Shown here: positions 1 to 6,805 of the stretch, in pieces
Numbering within the stretch: the stretch's first letter is position 1
Layout of the letters: the number at the start of each line of letters is the position of its first letter
NCBI GenBank assembly: GCA_004554665.1
Contig: SFKY01000045.1
Location: 1 to 18,850, forward strand
DNA: 18,850 nucleotides
Direction: 5' to 3'
Source: Bacteroidales bacterium
GTDB taxonomy: Bacteria > Bacteroidota > Bacteroidia > Bacteroidales > Bacteroidaceae
Position numbers and translations under genes: made by a program
The notes under the pieces: model-generated
Told to the model about the DNA's origin: nothing
The model's input: only the letters and a program-made list of their open reading frames with translations
The model's database searches: none

Positions 1-96
1 TTCGTTGTTTTAGTTTTCTAAGTGGTCGTAGAATATGATTTGTAGAATGTTTGTCCTTCAGCGTTCCCTGATTGTATGAGGCCGTCTTTCTATGAA

Positions 97-182
97 GGAA
101 TCGGCCAACTGACGGAATGAAAAATAGCCAACTGTAGGAATGAAAATCGGCCAACTGACGGAATGAAAAATAGCCAACTGAC
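97..182. repeat. 23/46-base tandem repeat upstream of the ATPase gene
   Basis: Four units of about 23 bases (97-113 partial, 114-136, 137-159, 160-182) share the core GGAATGAAAA...GCCAACTG. Units alternate between two forms (TCGGCC and ATAGCC), so the true period is 46 bases: positions 101-134 and 147-180 are identical over 34 bases. The block ends 21 bases before the TTG of the promoter at 204. The 23-base period is not a multiple of three, which argues against a coding origin. It could be an array of protein-binding sites (inference) or a degenerate mobile-element end. Confidence 0.85.
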
Positions 183-203
183 AGAATATAATATCATAAA
201 TCC

Positions 204-234
204 TTGTATATTAGAAGATTTATTATTATCTTTG
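204..234 (+). promoter_or_regulatory. Bacteroidetes-type promoter of the ATPase gene
   Basis: TTG at 204-206, a 20-base spacer and TATCTTTG at 227-234 match the Bacteroidetes -33/-7 consensus (TTG and TAnnTTTG). Transcription would start near 240, leaving a short leader before the ATG at 258. This placement rules out an upstream TTG at 204 as the protein start, because that TTG is the -33 element. Confidence 0.8.
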
Positions 235-257
235 CAGCATCAAAATGCAAAGGTTTA

Positions 258-1535
258 ATGGGCAAGAAATACAAGAAAAGAATAGCAGACAAACTGTTGT
301 CCGAACAGCTTGAAGCGGCTGGAGTTGTATTGATACAAGGGCCGAAATGGTGCGGGAAGACAACTACGGCTCAACAGGCGGCTGCAAGCAGTATGTTTAT
401 GGATAATCCCGCCATGTTGAAAGCGAACATGATGCTTGCTGAAACGAATCCCGAAATGATACTCGAAGGTAAAGCTCCAAGACTGATTGATGAATGGCAG
501 CTCGCCCCAACTCTTTGGGACGCAGCCCGGTTTGTGGTTAGTCAACGTGGGGCGCCGGGACAGTTCATTTTCACCGGTTCTGCCGTGCCTGCCGACATGT
601 CTTCAATAACACACTCGGGCACAGGTAGGTTTGCGTGGTTAACCATGCGGCCTATGAGCCTGCAAGAATCGGAGGATTCCAATGGTTGCGTCTCGCTTGG
701 TGAACTCTTCAAAACTGGAAAAGCATTGGGCATTGCTGATGACATCGACATTGTCAGGTTGGCGTTTCTGTTATGCCGCGGAGGTTGGCCTGGCTCATTA
801 CAATTGTCTGACAGAGCCTCATTGCTGCAAGCTGACAACTATGTGGATGCAGTGGTAAATAGCGATATCTCCAGAGTTGACAATGTGTCACGCAATGCAG
901 GTTTCGCCCATAAGTTATTGCGTTCTTACTCACGCTATCAGGGCGCACAGGTGTCGTTGACCAAGATTGCCGATGACATCCTTGCAGGTGGGAGCAACAG
1001 CTTTAGCGCGGACACGCTTTACGACTATGTAAATGCTCTGAAAAAGATTTTCGTAATCGAGGATATGGAGGCGTGGTCGCCTAATCTTAGGTCGAAAACA
1101 GCCATCCGCACTTCCGACACCCGCTATTTCATTGACCCCTCTATTGCAACCTCAGCCTTAGGCATTGGTCCTGATGACCTGATAAAGGACCTTAACACCA
1201 TGGGGCTTGTATTTGAGACGATGGCGGTGAGGGATCTTCGTGTATATGCCGATGCGTGGGGTGGTAAGGTGTATCACTATCGTGACAAGAACGGCTTGGA
1301 ATGTGATGCCATTGTCCATTTGAGGAATGGCAAGTACGGTCTTGTGGAAGTGAAACTCGGTGGTGACAGTCTTGTTGAAAGTGGGGCCAAGACCTTAAAG
1401 GCCTTGGCTGCAAAGATTGATACGGAAAAGATGAATCCCCCTTCGTTCATGATGGTCTTGACAGGTGTGGGAAAATATGCCTTTACGCGAGAAGACGGAG
1501 TTGCCGTTGTTCCAATTTCAGCCTTGGGAGTGTGA
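258..1535 (+). CDS. DUF4143-family AAA ATPase
   Basis: A 425-residue ATPase of the AAA_14/DUF4143 type, a family greatly expanded in Bacteroidetes whose cellular role is not settled. The Walker A motif GPKWCGKT is at residues 28-35, Walker B LIDEW is at 76-80 (D78, E79), and the sensor-like FIFTGSA follows at about 103-109. The C-terminal third is the DUF4143 region and contains a PD-(D/E)XK nuclease-like signature: E348 and D350, then E364-V-K366 on the next strand. Whether it cuts DNA cannot be told from sequence. The start at 258 is chosen because the promoter lies at 204-234; earlier start codons fall inside it. It is a single-gene unit with no partner gene next to it and is more AT-rich than the metF-rodA block, which fits accessory or laterally acquired DNA. 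Length is typical for the family, so it looks intact. Confidence 0.88.
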   Translation: MGKKYKKRIADKLLSEQLEAAGVVLIQGPKWCGKTTTAQQAAASSMFMDNPAMLKANMMLAETNPEMILEGKAPRLIDEWQLAPTLWDAARFVVSQRGAPGQFIFTGSAVPADMSSITHSGTGRFAWLTMRPMSLQESEDSNGCVSLGELFKTGKALGIADDIDIVRLAFLLCRGGWPGSLQLSDRASLLQADNYVDAVVNSDISRVDNVSRNAGFAHKLLRSYSRYQGAQVSLTKIADDILAGGSNSFSADTLYDYVNALKKIFVIEDMEAWSPNLRSKTAIRTSDTRYFIDPSIATSALGIGPDDLIKDLNTMGLVFETMAVRDLRVYADAWGGKVYHYRDKNGLECDAIVHLRNGKYGLVEVKLGGDSLVESGAKTLKALAAKIDTEKMNPPSFMMVLTGVGKYAFTREDGVAVVPISALGV

Positions 1536-1585
1536 AATAACCCGATAGTGTGAATAATAATATAACAATCGATGAAAGGCTGTTC

Positions 1586-1819
1586 TTATGCCAATTCTTC
1601 ATATATATGTTTGGGATTATGATTGAATTCAGCGGAAAAGATACAATGTAATTTGGTGTTTCTATCAACATTTCTTTGTGTCTCCATCAGGCTCTTGTAG
1701 GCCTCTTCGGTGCCAAAAATATCACTTTTTAGCCGTTTTATGATGCCAAAAATATCATTTTTCGGCCGTTTTATGGTGTCGTAAAAATCAACTGGTTTGT
1801 ATAAACCATTGGATGTCAA
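1586..1819 (-). other. Open frame with internal 11-residue repeat, coding status doubtful
   Basis: An open frame of up to 77 codons on the minus strand has only a TTG as possible start, and the frame is open further upstream without an ATG. It contains two consecutive 11-residue repeats (TIKRPKNDIFG and IIKRLKSDIFG) from the 33-base DNA repeat at 1711-1776, then a non-repetitive, fairly polar tail. I recognise no domain. I see no TAnnTTTG promoter in front of it. It may be the remnant of a gene end or a spurious frame over a repeat; a real small protein is possible but weakly supported. Confidence 0.2.
1711..1776. repeat. 33-base direct repeat, two copies
   Basis: Units at 1711-1743 and 1744-1776 match at 29 of 33 positions, each beginning TGCCAAAAATATCA and ending GCCGTTTTATG. 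The four differences are at unit positions 15, 20, 21 and 33. The 33-base period keeps the minus-strand reading frame. The rest of the 1536-2107 interval holds a pyrimidine-rich stretch near 1840-1862 and the hairpin element at 1881-1941, but no convincing gene. Confidence 0.85.
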
Positions 1820-1880
1820 CGCTTCATAACTTCTCGTTCTGTTTCTCTCTTTTTTTCTCTTGTCCTAACACTTACCCGAT

Positions 1881-1941
1881 GGGCGAGGGGGTGCAGCAAA
1901 AGTGCCCTCGCCCCCGTGGGAGAGGGGTAGGGTGAGGGCAC
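1881..1941. repeat. GC-rich intergenic hairpin element, copy 1
   Basis: Two mutually exclusive perfect stems are visible: GGGCGAGGG (1881-1889) pairs with CCCTCGCCC (1905-1913), and GTGCCCTC (1902-1909) pairs with GAGGGCAC (1934-1941). The core CCCTCGCCC...TGGGAGAGGG...GGGT-GAGGG recurs at 14446-14478, so this is a dispersed repeat rather than a local terminator. It stands out as very GC-rich inside AT-rich flanks. I recall similar GAGAGGG-T-GGG-TGAGGG elements in many unrelated bacteria, which was not checked here. Confidence 0.75.
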
Positions 1942-1990
1942 TATCATGAAGTGGATGCCAACTTAATCATGCAGAAAAATAATATGTTTC

Positions 1991-2021
1991 TTGCTTTTCT
2001 GAGAACAAAAAACTAACTTTG
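1991..2021 (+). promoter_or_regulatory. Promoter of the HAD phosphatase gene
   Basis: TTG at 1991-1993, a 20-base spacer and TAACTTTG at 2014-2021 match the Bacteroidetes consensus exactly. The predicted transcript starts near 2027 and has about 80 bases of leader before the ATG at 2108. Confidence 0.78.
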
Positions 2022-2107
2022 TAAAAAATAGGCTTCACCTCAGCAATATGAGTGATGCATAGTTGTAATGAGAAATGTGATAGAATGTGAACCAATCGAC
2101 AAGAGAT

Positions 2108-2920
2108 ATGAAATACAGGATGATAGTGCTGGATCTTGACGGCACGTTGACCAATGCGAAAAAGGAGATAATGCCCCGTACACAAGCTGCACTGATGGAG
2201 GCACAGCGACGGGGAGTGAGGATAGTGCTGGCCTCCGGGAGGCCTACGTATGGCATCGTGCCGCTGGCCGAACAACTGAAACTGGCTGAAAACGATGGCT
2301 ATATCTTGGCTTATAACGGCGGCAAGATAGTGTCCTGCCGCACGGGTGAGGTGGTGTTTAACCAAGAGTTGGCTCCAGAACTGGTGCCGCTGTTGCACGA
2401 TGAGGCCAAGGCAGCCGGGATGGAGATACTCACCTATCAGGGAGAGGGGATTGCCGCCACGCGGAAGAAGAATAAGTATGTACTGCACGAGGCGTTTATC
2501 AACAAGATGCCCGTGGAGGAATACGATGATTTCCCCCGTCAGGTGCAGCATCCCATCAACAAGTGTCTGATCGTAGGCGACCCGCAACCCTTGCACCGGC
2601 TTGAGCTCCGGTTGGCACAGCAGTTGGAGGGCCGCTTGTCGGTCTATCGCTCGGCCGGTTTCTTCTTGGAGTGTGTGCCGATGGGCATCGAGAAGTCGCA
2701 GTCGCTCAACTGGCTCATCCAGCAGATAGGCATCCGGCGCGAGGAGGTAATCGCCATCGGCGACGGTTACAACGACAAGGGCATGATCGCCTTTGCCGGA
2801 CTGGGGGTGGCGATGGCCAACGCCTCTACCGAGGTGCAAGACGCCGCCGACTATGTGACCTATAGCAACGAGGAAGACGGCGTGGCTCATGTGGTGGACA
2901 AGTTTGTCCTGGTCGGCTGA
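2108..2920 (+). CDS. Cof-type HAD-IIB family phosphatase
   Basis: A 270-residue HAD-superfamily hydrolase of the Cof/YidA type, a cytoplasmic Mg-dependent phosphatase likely acting on sugar phosphates or other small phosphorylated metabolites; substrate is not predictable. Motif I is D9-L-D11-G-T with D9 as the expected nucleophile, motif III lysine is K196 (GIEK), and motif IV is GDGYND at 218-223 with D219 and D223 as metal ligands. The central region, about residues 85-185, is the C2-type cap. The start at 2108 (MKYRMIVLDLDGT) puts motif I at the usual distance from the N-terminus; an in-frame GTG at 2087 would add seven residues. It has its own promoter, and metF downstream has another, so it is probably monocistronic. 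Confidence 0.9.
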   Translation: MKYRMIVLDLDGTLTNAKKEIMPRTQAALMEAQRRGVRIVLASGRPTYGIVPLAEQLKLAENDGYILAYNGGKIVSCRTGEVVFNQELAPELVPLLHDEAKAAGMEILTYQGEGIAATRKKNKYVLHEAFINKMPVEEYDDFPRQVQHPINKCLIVGDPQPLHRLELRLAQQLEGRLSVYRSAGFFLECVPMGIEKSQSLNWLIQQIGIRREEVIAIGDGYNDKGMIAFAGLGVAMANASTEVQDAADYVTYSNEEDGVAHVVDKFVLVG

Positions 2921-3010
2921 TTCGTCAGGCCACCCCGTCTGTATCGGCAAATATCCTTTCACGACGCATAAAATATCGGTGTCGGCCAAGTCTATGCGAT
3001 TTTTTTTTCG

Positions 3011-3018
3011 TAACTTTG
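3011..3018 (+). promoter_or_regulatory. -7 element of the metF promoter
   Basis: TAACTTTG at 3011-3018 matches the Bacteroidetes -7 element and lies 19 bases before the metF ATG at 3038, right after a run of T. The expected TTG about 20 bases further upstream is not present, so the -33 side is weak. Promoters of this strength often still work in this phylum. Confidence 0.65.
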
Positions 3019-3037
3019 CACACATATATGATAAGAT

Positions 3038-3994
3038 ATGAGAGTCGTAGACCTGATCAATAGCCAAGAGAAGGGCAAAAACTTCTCGTTTGAGGTGTTG
3101 CCGCCCTTGAAGGGTAACGGCACCGGCAACCTGTTTGCCACCATCGATAAGCTGCGGGAGTACAACCCGCTTTTTATCAACATCACGACGCACCACAGCG
3201 AGTATGTGTACCGCGAACTGGACAACGGACAGTTTGAGCGGCTGCGGGTTCGTCGTCGTCCGGGCACGGTGGCCATCGCCGCCGCCATCCAGCAGCGCTA
3301 CGGCATCCCCGTCATTCCCCATGTCATCTGTAGTGGTGCCACCGTGGAGCGTATCGAGTACGAACTCTTGGACCTGCAGTTTCTCGGCATTTCCAACCTG
3401 CTCCTGCTGCGTGGCGACAAGGCCAAGGACGACCGGGTGTTTACGCCCATCCCCGGAGGCTATGCCCACACCACCCAGCTCATCGAGCAGGTGAACAGGT
3501 TTAATGAGGGATTCTTTGCCGACGGCACGCCCATCCGCCATCCGGGCGACCCCTTTGGCTATGGTGTGGCCTGCTATCCGGAGAAGCATGAGGAGGCGCC
3601 TAACCTGGAGATGGACATGATGTATCTGAAACAGAAACAGGAGATGGGAGCGCAGTATGCGGTCACCCAGCTCTTCTATGATAACCGCAAGTATTACGCC
3701 TTTGTGGAGAAGGCGCGGGAGATGGGTATCACCATCCCCATCATCCCCGGCATCAAGCCCTTTGCCAAACTGTCGCAGCTGACGGTTGTCCCCAAGACTT
3801 TCCACTGCGACTTGCCGCAAGAGCTGGCTTCGGAGGTGGTGAAGTGCCATACCGATGTCGACGCCAAGGCGCTCGGCGTGGAGTGGGCCACCCACCAGTG
3901 TCAGGACCTGTACGCGCACGGCGTGAAGAATATCCACTTTTATACCGTCTCGGCCGTGGAGAGCGTGGCCGAGGTGGCAGGGAGGGTGCTATGA
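3038..3994 (+). CDS. metF: Methylenetetrahydrofolate reductase
   Basis: A 318-residue FAD-dependent reductase converting 5,10-methylenetetrahydrofolate to 5-methyltetrahydrofolate, the methyl donor for methionine synthesis. The N-terminal NFSFEVLPP motif carries E19, which matches the catalytic glutamate (Glu28 in E. coli). The beta-strand motif LLLLRGDKAKDD and the GVACYPEKHEEAP motif for FAD and folate binding follow in the usual order, and the C-terminal half contains PIIPGIKP. Length matches the bacterial TIM-barrel-only form, without the regulatory domain of eukaryotic enzymes. Its TGA overlaps the start of holB in an ATGA junction, so translation of the two is probably coupled. No S-adenosylmethionine riboswitch is evident in the very short leader. 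Confidence 0.96.
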   Translation: MRVVDLINSQEKGKNFSFEVLPPLKGNGTGNLFATIDKLREYNPLFINITTHHSEYVYRELDNGQFERLRVRRRPGTVAIAAAIQQRYGIPVIPHVICSGATVERIEYELLDLQFLGISNLLLLRGDKAKDDRVFTPIPGGYAHTTQLIEQVNRFNEGFFADGTPIRHPGDPFGYGVACYPEKHEEAPNLEMDMMYLKQKQEMGAQYAVTQLFYDNRKYYAFVEKAREMGITIPIIPGIKPFAKLSQLTVVPKTFHCDLPQELASEVVKCHTDVDAKALGVEWATHQCQDLYAHGVKNIHFYTVSAVESVAEVAGRVL

Positions 3995-5088
3995 CATTCG
4001 ATGAGGTGATAGGACAGCAGGCTGTGGCACAGCGGCTGCAGCAGATGGCCGACGAGCAGCGGCTGCCGCATGCGCTGATGTTTTGTGGACCCACGGGAAG
4101 CGGCAAGATGGCGCTCGCGCTGGCTCTGGCTTCGCGCCTGCTGGGCGACAGTGCCATGCTGCGCAAGTGGGAGCATCCCGACCTGCACTTCACTTATCCC
4201 GTGGTGCGTCCTGCCGATGCCGGCAGCGATACCAAGGTGACGAGCGATGACTACCTGCGCGAGTGGCGGTCGCTCTTGCTGCAGAGCCCTTACTTCACGT
4301 TGGACCAGTGGCTGTCGTGTATGAATGTGGCCAACCAGCAAGCCGTCATCTTCGAGGCCGAGAGCGATGCGCTCAGTCGTAAGCTGAGCCTCATGTCGAG
4401 CCAAGGCGGCTACAAGGTTGTGGTGATCTGGCTGCCGGAGCGTATGAATGTGACCTGTGCCAACAAGTTGCTGAAACTGTTGGAGGAGCCTCCACAGCTC
4501 ACGGTCTTCCTGCTTGTGAGCGAAGAGCCCGACAAGTTGCTGGAGACCATCCGTAGCCGCGTGCAGCGTATCGATATCAGGCGCATCGACGATGCCGATA
4601 TCGAGCAGGCGCTGGTGGAGCGCCGTGGGCTGGATTCAGACACGGCCCGGCGTATCGCCCATTTTGCCAACGGCGACTGGCTGCGCGCCCTGGAGGTGCT
4701 TGAGGCCGACAGCGAGAACCTGCAGATGCTCGACATGTTTAAGATGCTCATGCGGCTGGCCTATATGCGCAACGTGAAAGAACTGAAGAAGTGGAGCGAG
4801 ACGGTGGCCGGACTGGGTCGGGAGCGGCAGAAACGCATGCTGGGCTACTTCAGTAGGATGGCCCGCGAGAACTTTGTCTACAACTTTCGTGAGCCTTCGC
4901 TCTGCTATATGACCGCCGAAGAGGAGGAGTTTGCCAAGAACTTCGCACGGTTTGTCAACGAGGCCAACATCATCGACATCGCTGAGACCCTGCAGCAGGC
5001 ACAGCGCGAGATAGGACAGAACGTGAGTCCGAAAATCGTATTCTTCGACCTCGCCCTCAATATGATTATCCTGCTGCGCAGGAGCTGA
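3991..5088 (+). CDS. holB: DNA polymerase III subunit delta'
   Basis: A 365-residue clamp-loader subunit. In bacteria delta' works with delta and the DnaX subunits to load the sliding clamp. The N-terminal MTFDEVIGQQ and P-loop GPTGSGKM (residues 33-40) are typical. The usual Ser/Thr after the P-loop lysine is methionine, which fits delta' being a non-hydrolysing member. The zinc-binding cysteines of E. coli delta' between about residues 50 and 80 are absent. LLEEPP and the SRVQ motif (in place of SRC) follow. The start at 3991 overlaps the metF stop by four bases and gives the canonical N-terminus; the frame is open further upstream, but that would overlap metF extensively. The protein sits in an operon with unrelated metabolic and motility genes, as is usual in Bacteroidales. 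Confidence 0.9.
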   Translation: MTFDEVIGQQAVAQRLQQMADEQRLPHALMFCGPTGSGKMALALALASRLLGDSAMLRKWEHPDLHFTYPVVRPADAGSDTKVTSDDYLREWRSLLLQSPYFTLDQWLSCMNVANQQAVIFEAESDALSRKLSLMSSQGGYKVVVIWLPERMNVTCANKLLKLLEEPPQLTVFLLVSEEPDKLLETIRSRVQRIDIRRIDDADIEQALVERRGLDSDTARRIAHFANGDWLRALEVLEADSENLQMLDMFKMLMRLAYMRNVKELKKWSETVAGLGRERQKRMLGYFSRMARENFVYNFREPSLCYMTAEEEEFAKNFARFVNEANIIDIAETLQQAQREIGQNVSPKIVFFDLALNMIILLRRS

Positions 5089-5133
5089 CGGGTGACAAAT
5101 AAGAAACCATAGAACTAATAACGAACAATAGAT

Positions 5134-6324
5134 ATGAGTTGTAAATATAAAATGTGTGTGGGTAGCGACCGTGGACTCTGCTGTCAGGGTTGCGGAAGGC
5201 AAGACAAACAGTTGAACACCTACGACTGGTTGGCGGATGTGCCGGGCAATGCCGAATCGACCGACCTGGTGGAGGTGCAGTTTAAGAATACCCGCAAAGG
5301 ATATTATCACAATGTCAACAACCTGGACCTGAAAAAGGGTGACATCGTGGCCGTGGAGGCAAATCCCGGACACGACATTGGTGTGGTGACCCTCACCGGC
5401 CGGTTGGTAAAGCTCCAGATAAAGAAAGCCAACCTGAAGTCGGCAGACGACATCCGCCGCATCTACCGTGTCGCCAAGCCCGTGGATATGGACAAGTATC
5501 GCGAGGCAAAGAGCAGGGAGCACGCCACGATGATACAGAGCCGGCAGATAGCCAAGGACTTGGGGCTGCAAATGAAGATTGGCGATGTGGAGTATCAGGG
5601 CGATGGCAACAAGGCCATCTTCTATTATATTGCCGATGAGCGTGTAGACTTCCGCCAGTTGATTAAGGTGCTGGCCGAGACATTCCACGTGCGTATCGAG
5701 ATGAAGCAGATCGGAGCGCGCCAAGAGGCCGGACGTATCGGCGGAACAGGGCCTTGCGGACGCGAATTGTGCTGTGCCACATGGATGAAGAATTTTGTCA
5801 GCGTGAGCACCAATGCCGCACGCTTCCAGGATATATCCCTCAATCCGCAGAAGTTGGCCGGTATGTGCGCCAAACTCAAGTGTTGTCTCAACTACGAGGT
5901 CGACGACTATGTGGAGGCAGGGCGCAGGATGCCGAGCAAGGAAATCGTGCTGCAGACCAAGGACAGCGACTACTATCTCTTCAAGACCGATATCCTGGCC
6001 GGACTCGTCACCTATTCTACCGATAAGAATCTGGCTGCCAACTTGGAGACCATCACGGCCAAGCATGCACGCCGTATCATCGAGATGAACAAGAACGGTG
6101 AAAAACCGGTATCGCTCACCGAAGAGGGTACGGTACGCCGTTCGGACAAGCCCGTAGACCTGCTCGAGGGTGGCGACATCAGTCGTTTCGACAAGAGCAA
6201 GCGCAAAAAGAAGAGCGCAAGCAAGCCCAAACCCAAGCGTCCGGCAGGGAAACCGAATGCGAACGCTAAGAAAAAGGGCGGTGAGCAAGCCCCTAAGGAA
6301 GCCAATAAACAGCAAGGTGCATGA
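5134..6324 (+). CDS. PSP1 domain protein, RicT (YaaT)-like
   Basis: A 396-residue PSP1-domain protein. In Bacillus the homologue RicT forms a complex with RicA and RicF that carries iron-sulfur clusters and helps RNase Y process mRNAs; Bacteroidetes have the PSP1 protein, but its role there is unclear. The PSP1 core spans about residues 45-265. Cysteines are conspicuous: C3, C8, C16, C17 and C20 at the N-terminus, then C208, C213 and C214 (GPCGRELCC), and C245, C250 and C251 (CAKLKCC), good candidates for metal or cluster ligands. The last 44 residues (353-396) form a lysine-, proline- and alanine-rich tail, probably disordered and possibly nucleic-acid binding. Start at 5134 gives the family-like Cys-rich N-terminus. 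It lies 45 bases after holB and overlaps gldH by four bases (ATGA). Confidence 0.88.
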   Translation: MSCKYKMCVGSDRGLCCQGCGRQDKQLNTYDWLADVPGNAESTDLVEVQFKNTRKGYYHNVNNLDLKKGDIVAVEANPGHDIGVVTLTGRLVKLQIKKANLKSADDIRRIYRVAKPVDMDKYREAKSREHATMIQSRQIAKDLGLQMKIGDVEYQGDGNKAIFYYIADERVDFRQLIKVLAETFHVRIEMKQIGARQEAGRIGGTGPCGRELCCATWMKNFVSVSTNAARFQDISLNPQKLAGMCAKLKCCLNYEVDDYVEAGRRMPSKEIVLQTKDSDYYLFKTDILAGLVTYSTDKNLAANLETITAKHARRIIEMNKNGEKPVSLTEEGTVRRSDKPVDLLEGGDISRFDKSKRKKKSASKPKPKRPAGKPNANAKKKGGEQAPKEANKQQGA

Positions 6325-6794
6325 AAAGTTGGGCGTTGTGGGCAACGGTGGTATTAGGTGCTCTCTCGGCCTGTGGCAACAAGGTGTATGACAAGTACCG
6401 CCATACCCAAGTGCAGGGCTGGGAGAAGAATGACACCTTGTTTTTTGATGTCCCGCCTATCGTGAAGGCGGGCAACTATGACGTGACGTTGGGCCTGCGT
6501 GTCAACAACGCCTATCCTTTTACGGGGCTTACGCTTATCGTGGAGCAACAGGTGATTCCGGGTGGAAAGGTCTATATCGACACGCTCGACTGCCGACTCA
6601 CCAACAAGCATGGTATCCACAAGCAACATGGTATCAGTTATTTCCAATACACACAGCCTGTGCGTCGCGAATGGCTGGAAGCAGCCGACAGTCTGCATGT
6701 TACCGTACGCCACGACATGAAGCGCGACATCCTGCCGGGCGTGAGTGACGTGGGTATTGCCCTTACCAGGCATGTCGGGCAAGGGGCGGACTGA
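6321..6794 (+). CDS. gldH: Gliding motility lipoprotein GldH
   Basis: A 157-residue lipoprotein with signal peptide MKSWALWATVVLGALSAC; the lipobox LSAC puts the lipidated cysteine at C18. The body is a small beta-rich domain with the family pattern (a YDKYRHTQVQGW region early, then NNAYPFTGLTL and the RHDMKRDILPGVSDVGI end). GldH was identified as needed for gliding in Flavobacterium johnsoniae, but homologues are found in non-gliding gut Bacteroidales, where the function is unknown; one may expect a role near the cell envelope or type IX secretion (inference). Its ATG overlaps the upstream TGA in an ATGA junction. It is the last gene of the plus-strand run and converges on rodA with only 11 bases between stops. 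Confidence 0.88.
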   Translation: MKSWALWATVVLGALSACGNKVYDKYRHTQVQGWEKNDTLFFDVPPIVKAGNYDVTLGLRVNNAYPFTGLTLIVEQQVIPGGKVYIDTLDCRLTNKHGIHKQHGISYFQYTQPVRREWLEAADSLHVTVRHDMKRDILPGVSDVGIALTRHVGQGAD

Positions 6795-6805
6795 TGGGCA
6801 AGGGG

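Noticed and set aside
97..182. CRISPR array
   Set aside because: The repeats are directly adjacent without unique spacers of constant length, and there are no cas genes in the window.
2087..2107. GTG at 2087 as the start of the HAD phosphatase
   Set aside because: The ATG at 2108 gives the usual short distance to the DLDGT motif. The GTG would add seven residues not expected in the family.
3844..3990. Longer delta' protein starting inside metF
   Set aside because: The extra 49 residues are arginine-rich out-of-frame metF sequence; the ATGA junction at 3991 gives the canonical N-terminus.
4081..4150. Zinc-binding module in the delta' subunit
   Set aside because: The required cysteines are absent in the region where E. 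coli delta' has them, so no zinc site is claimed.
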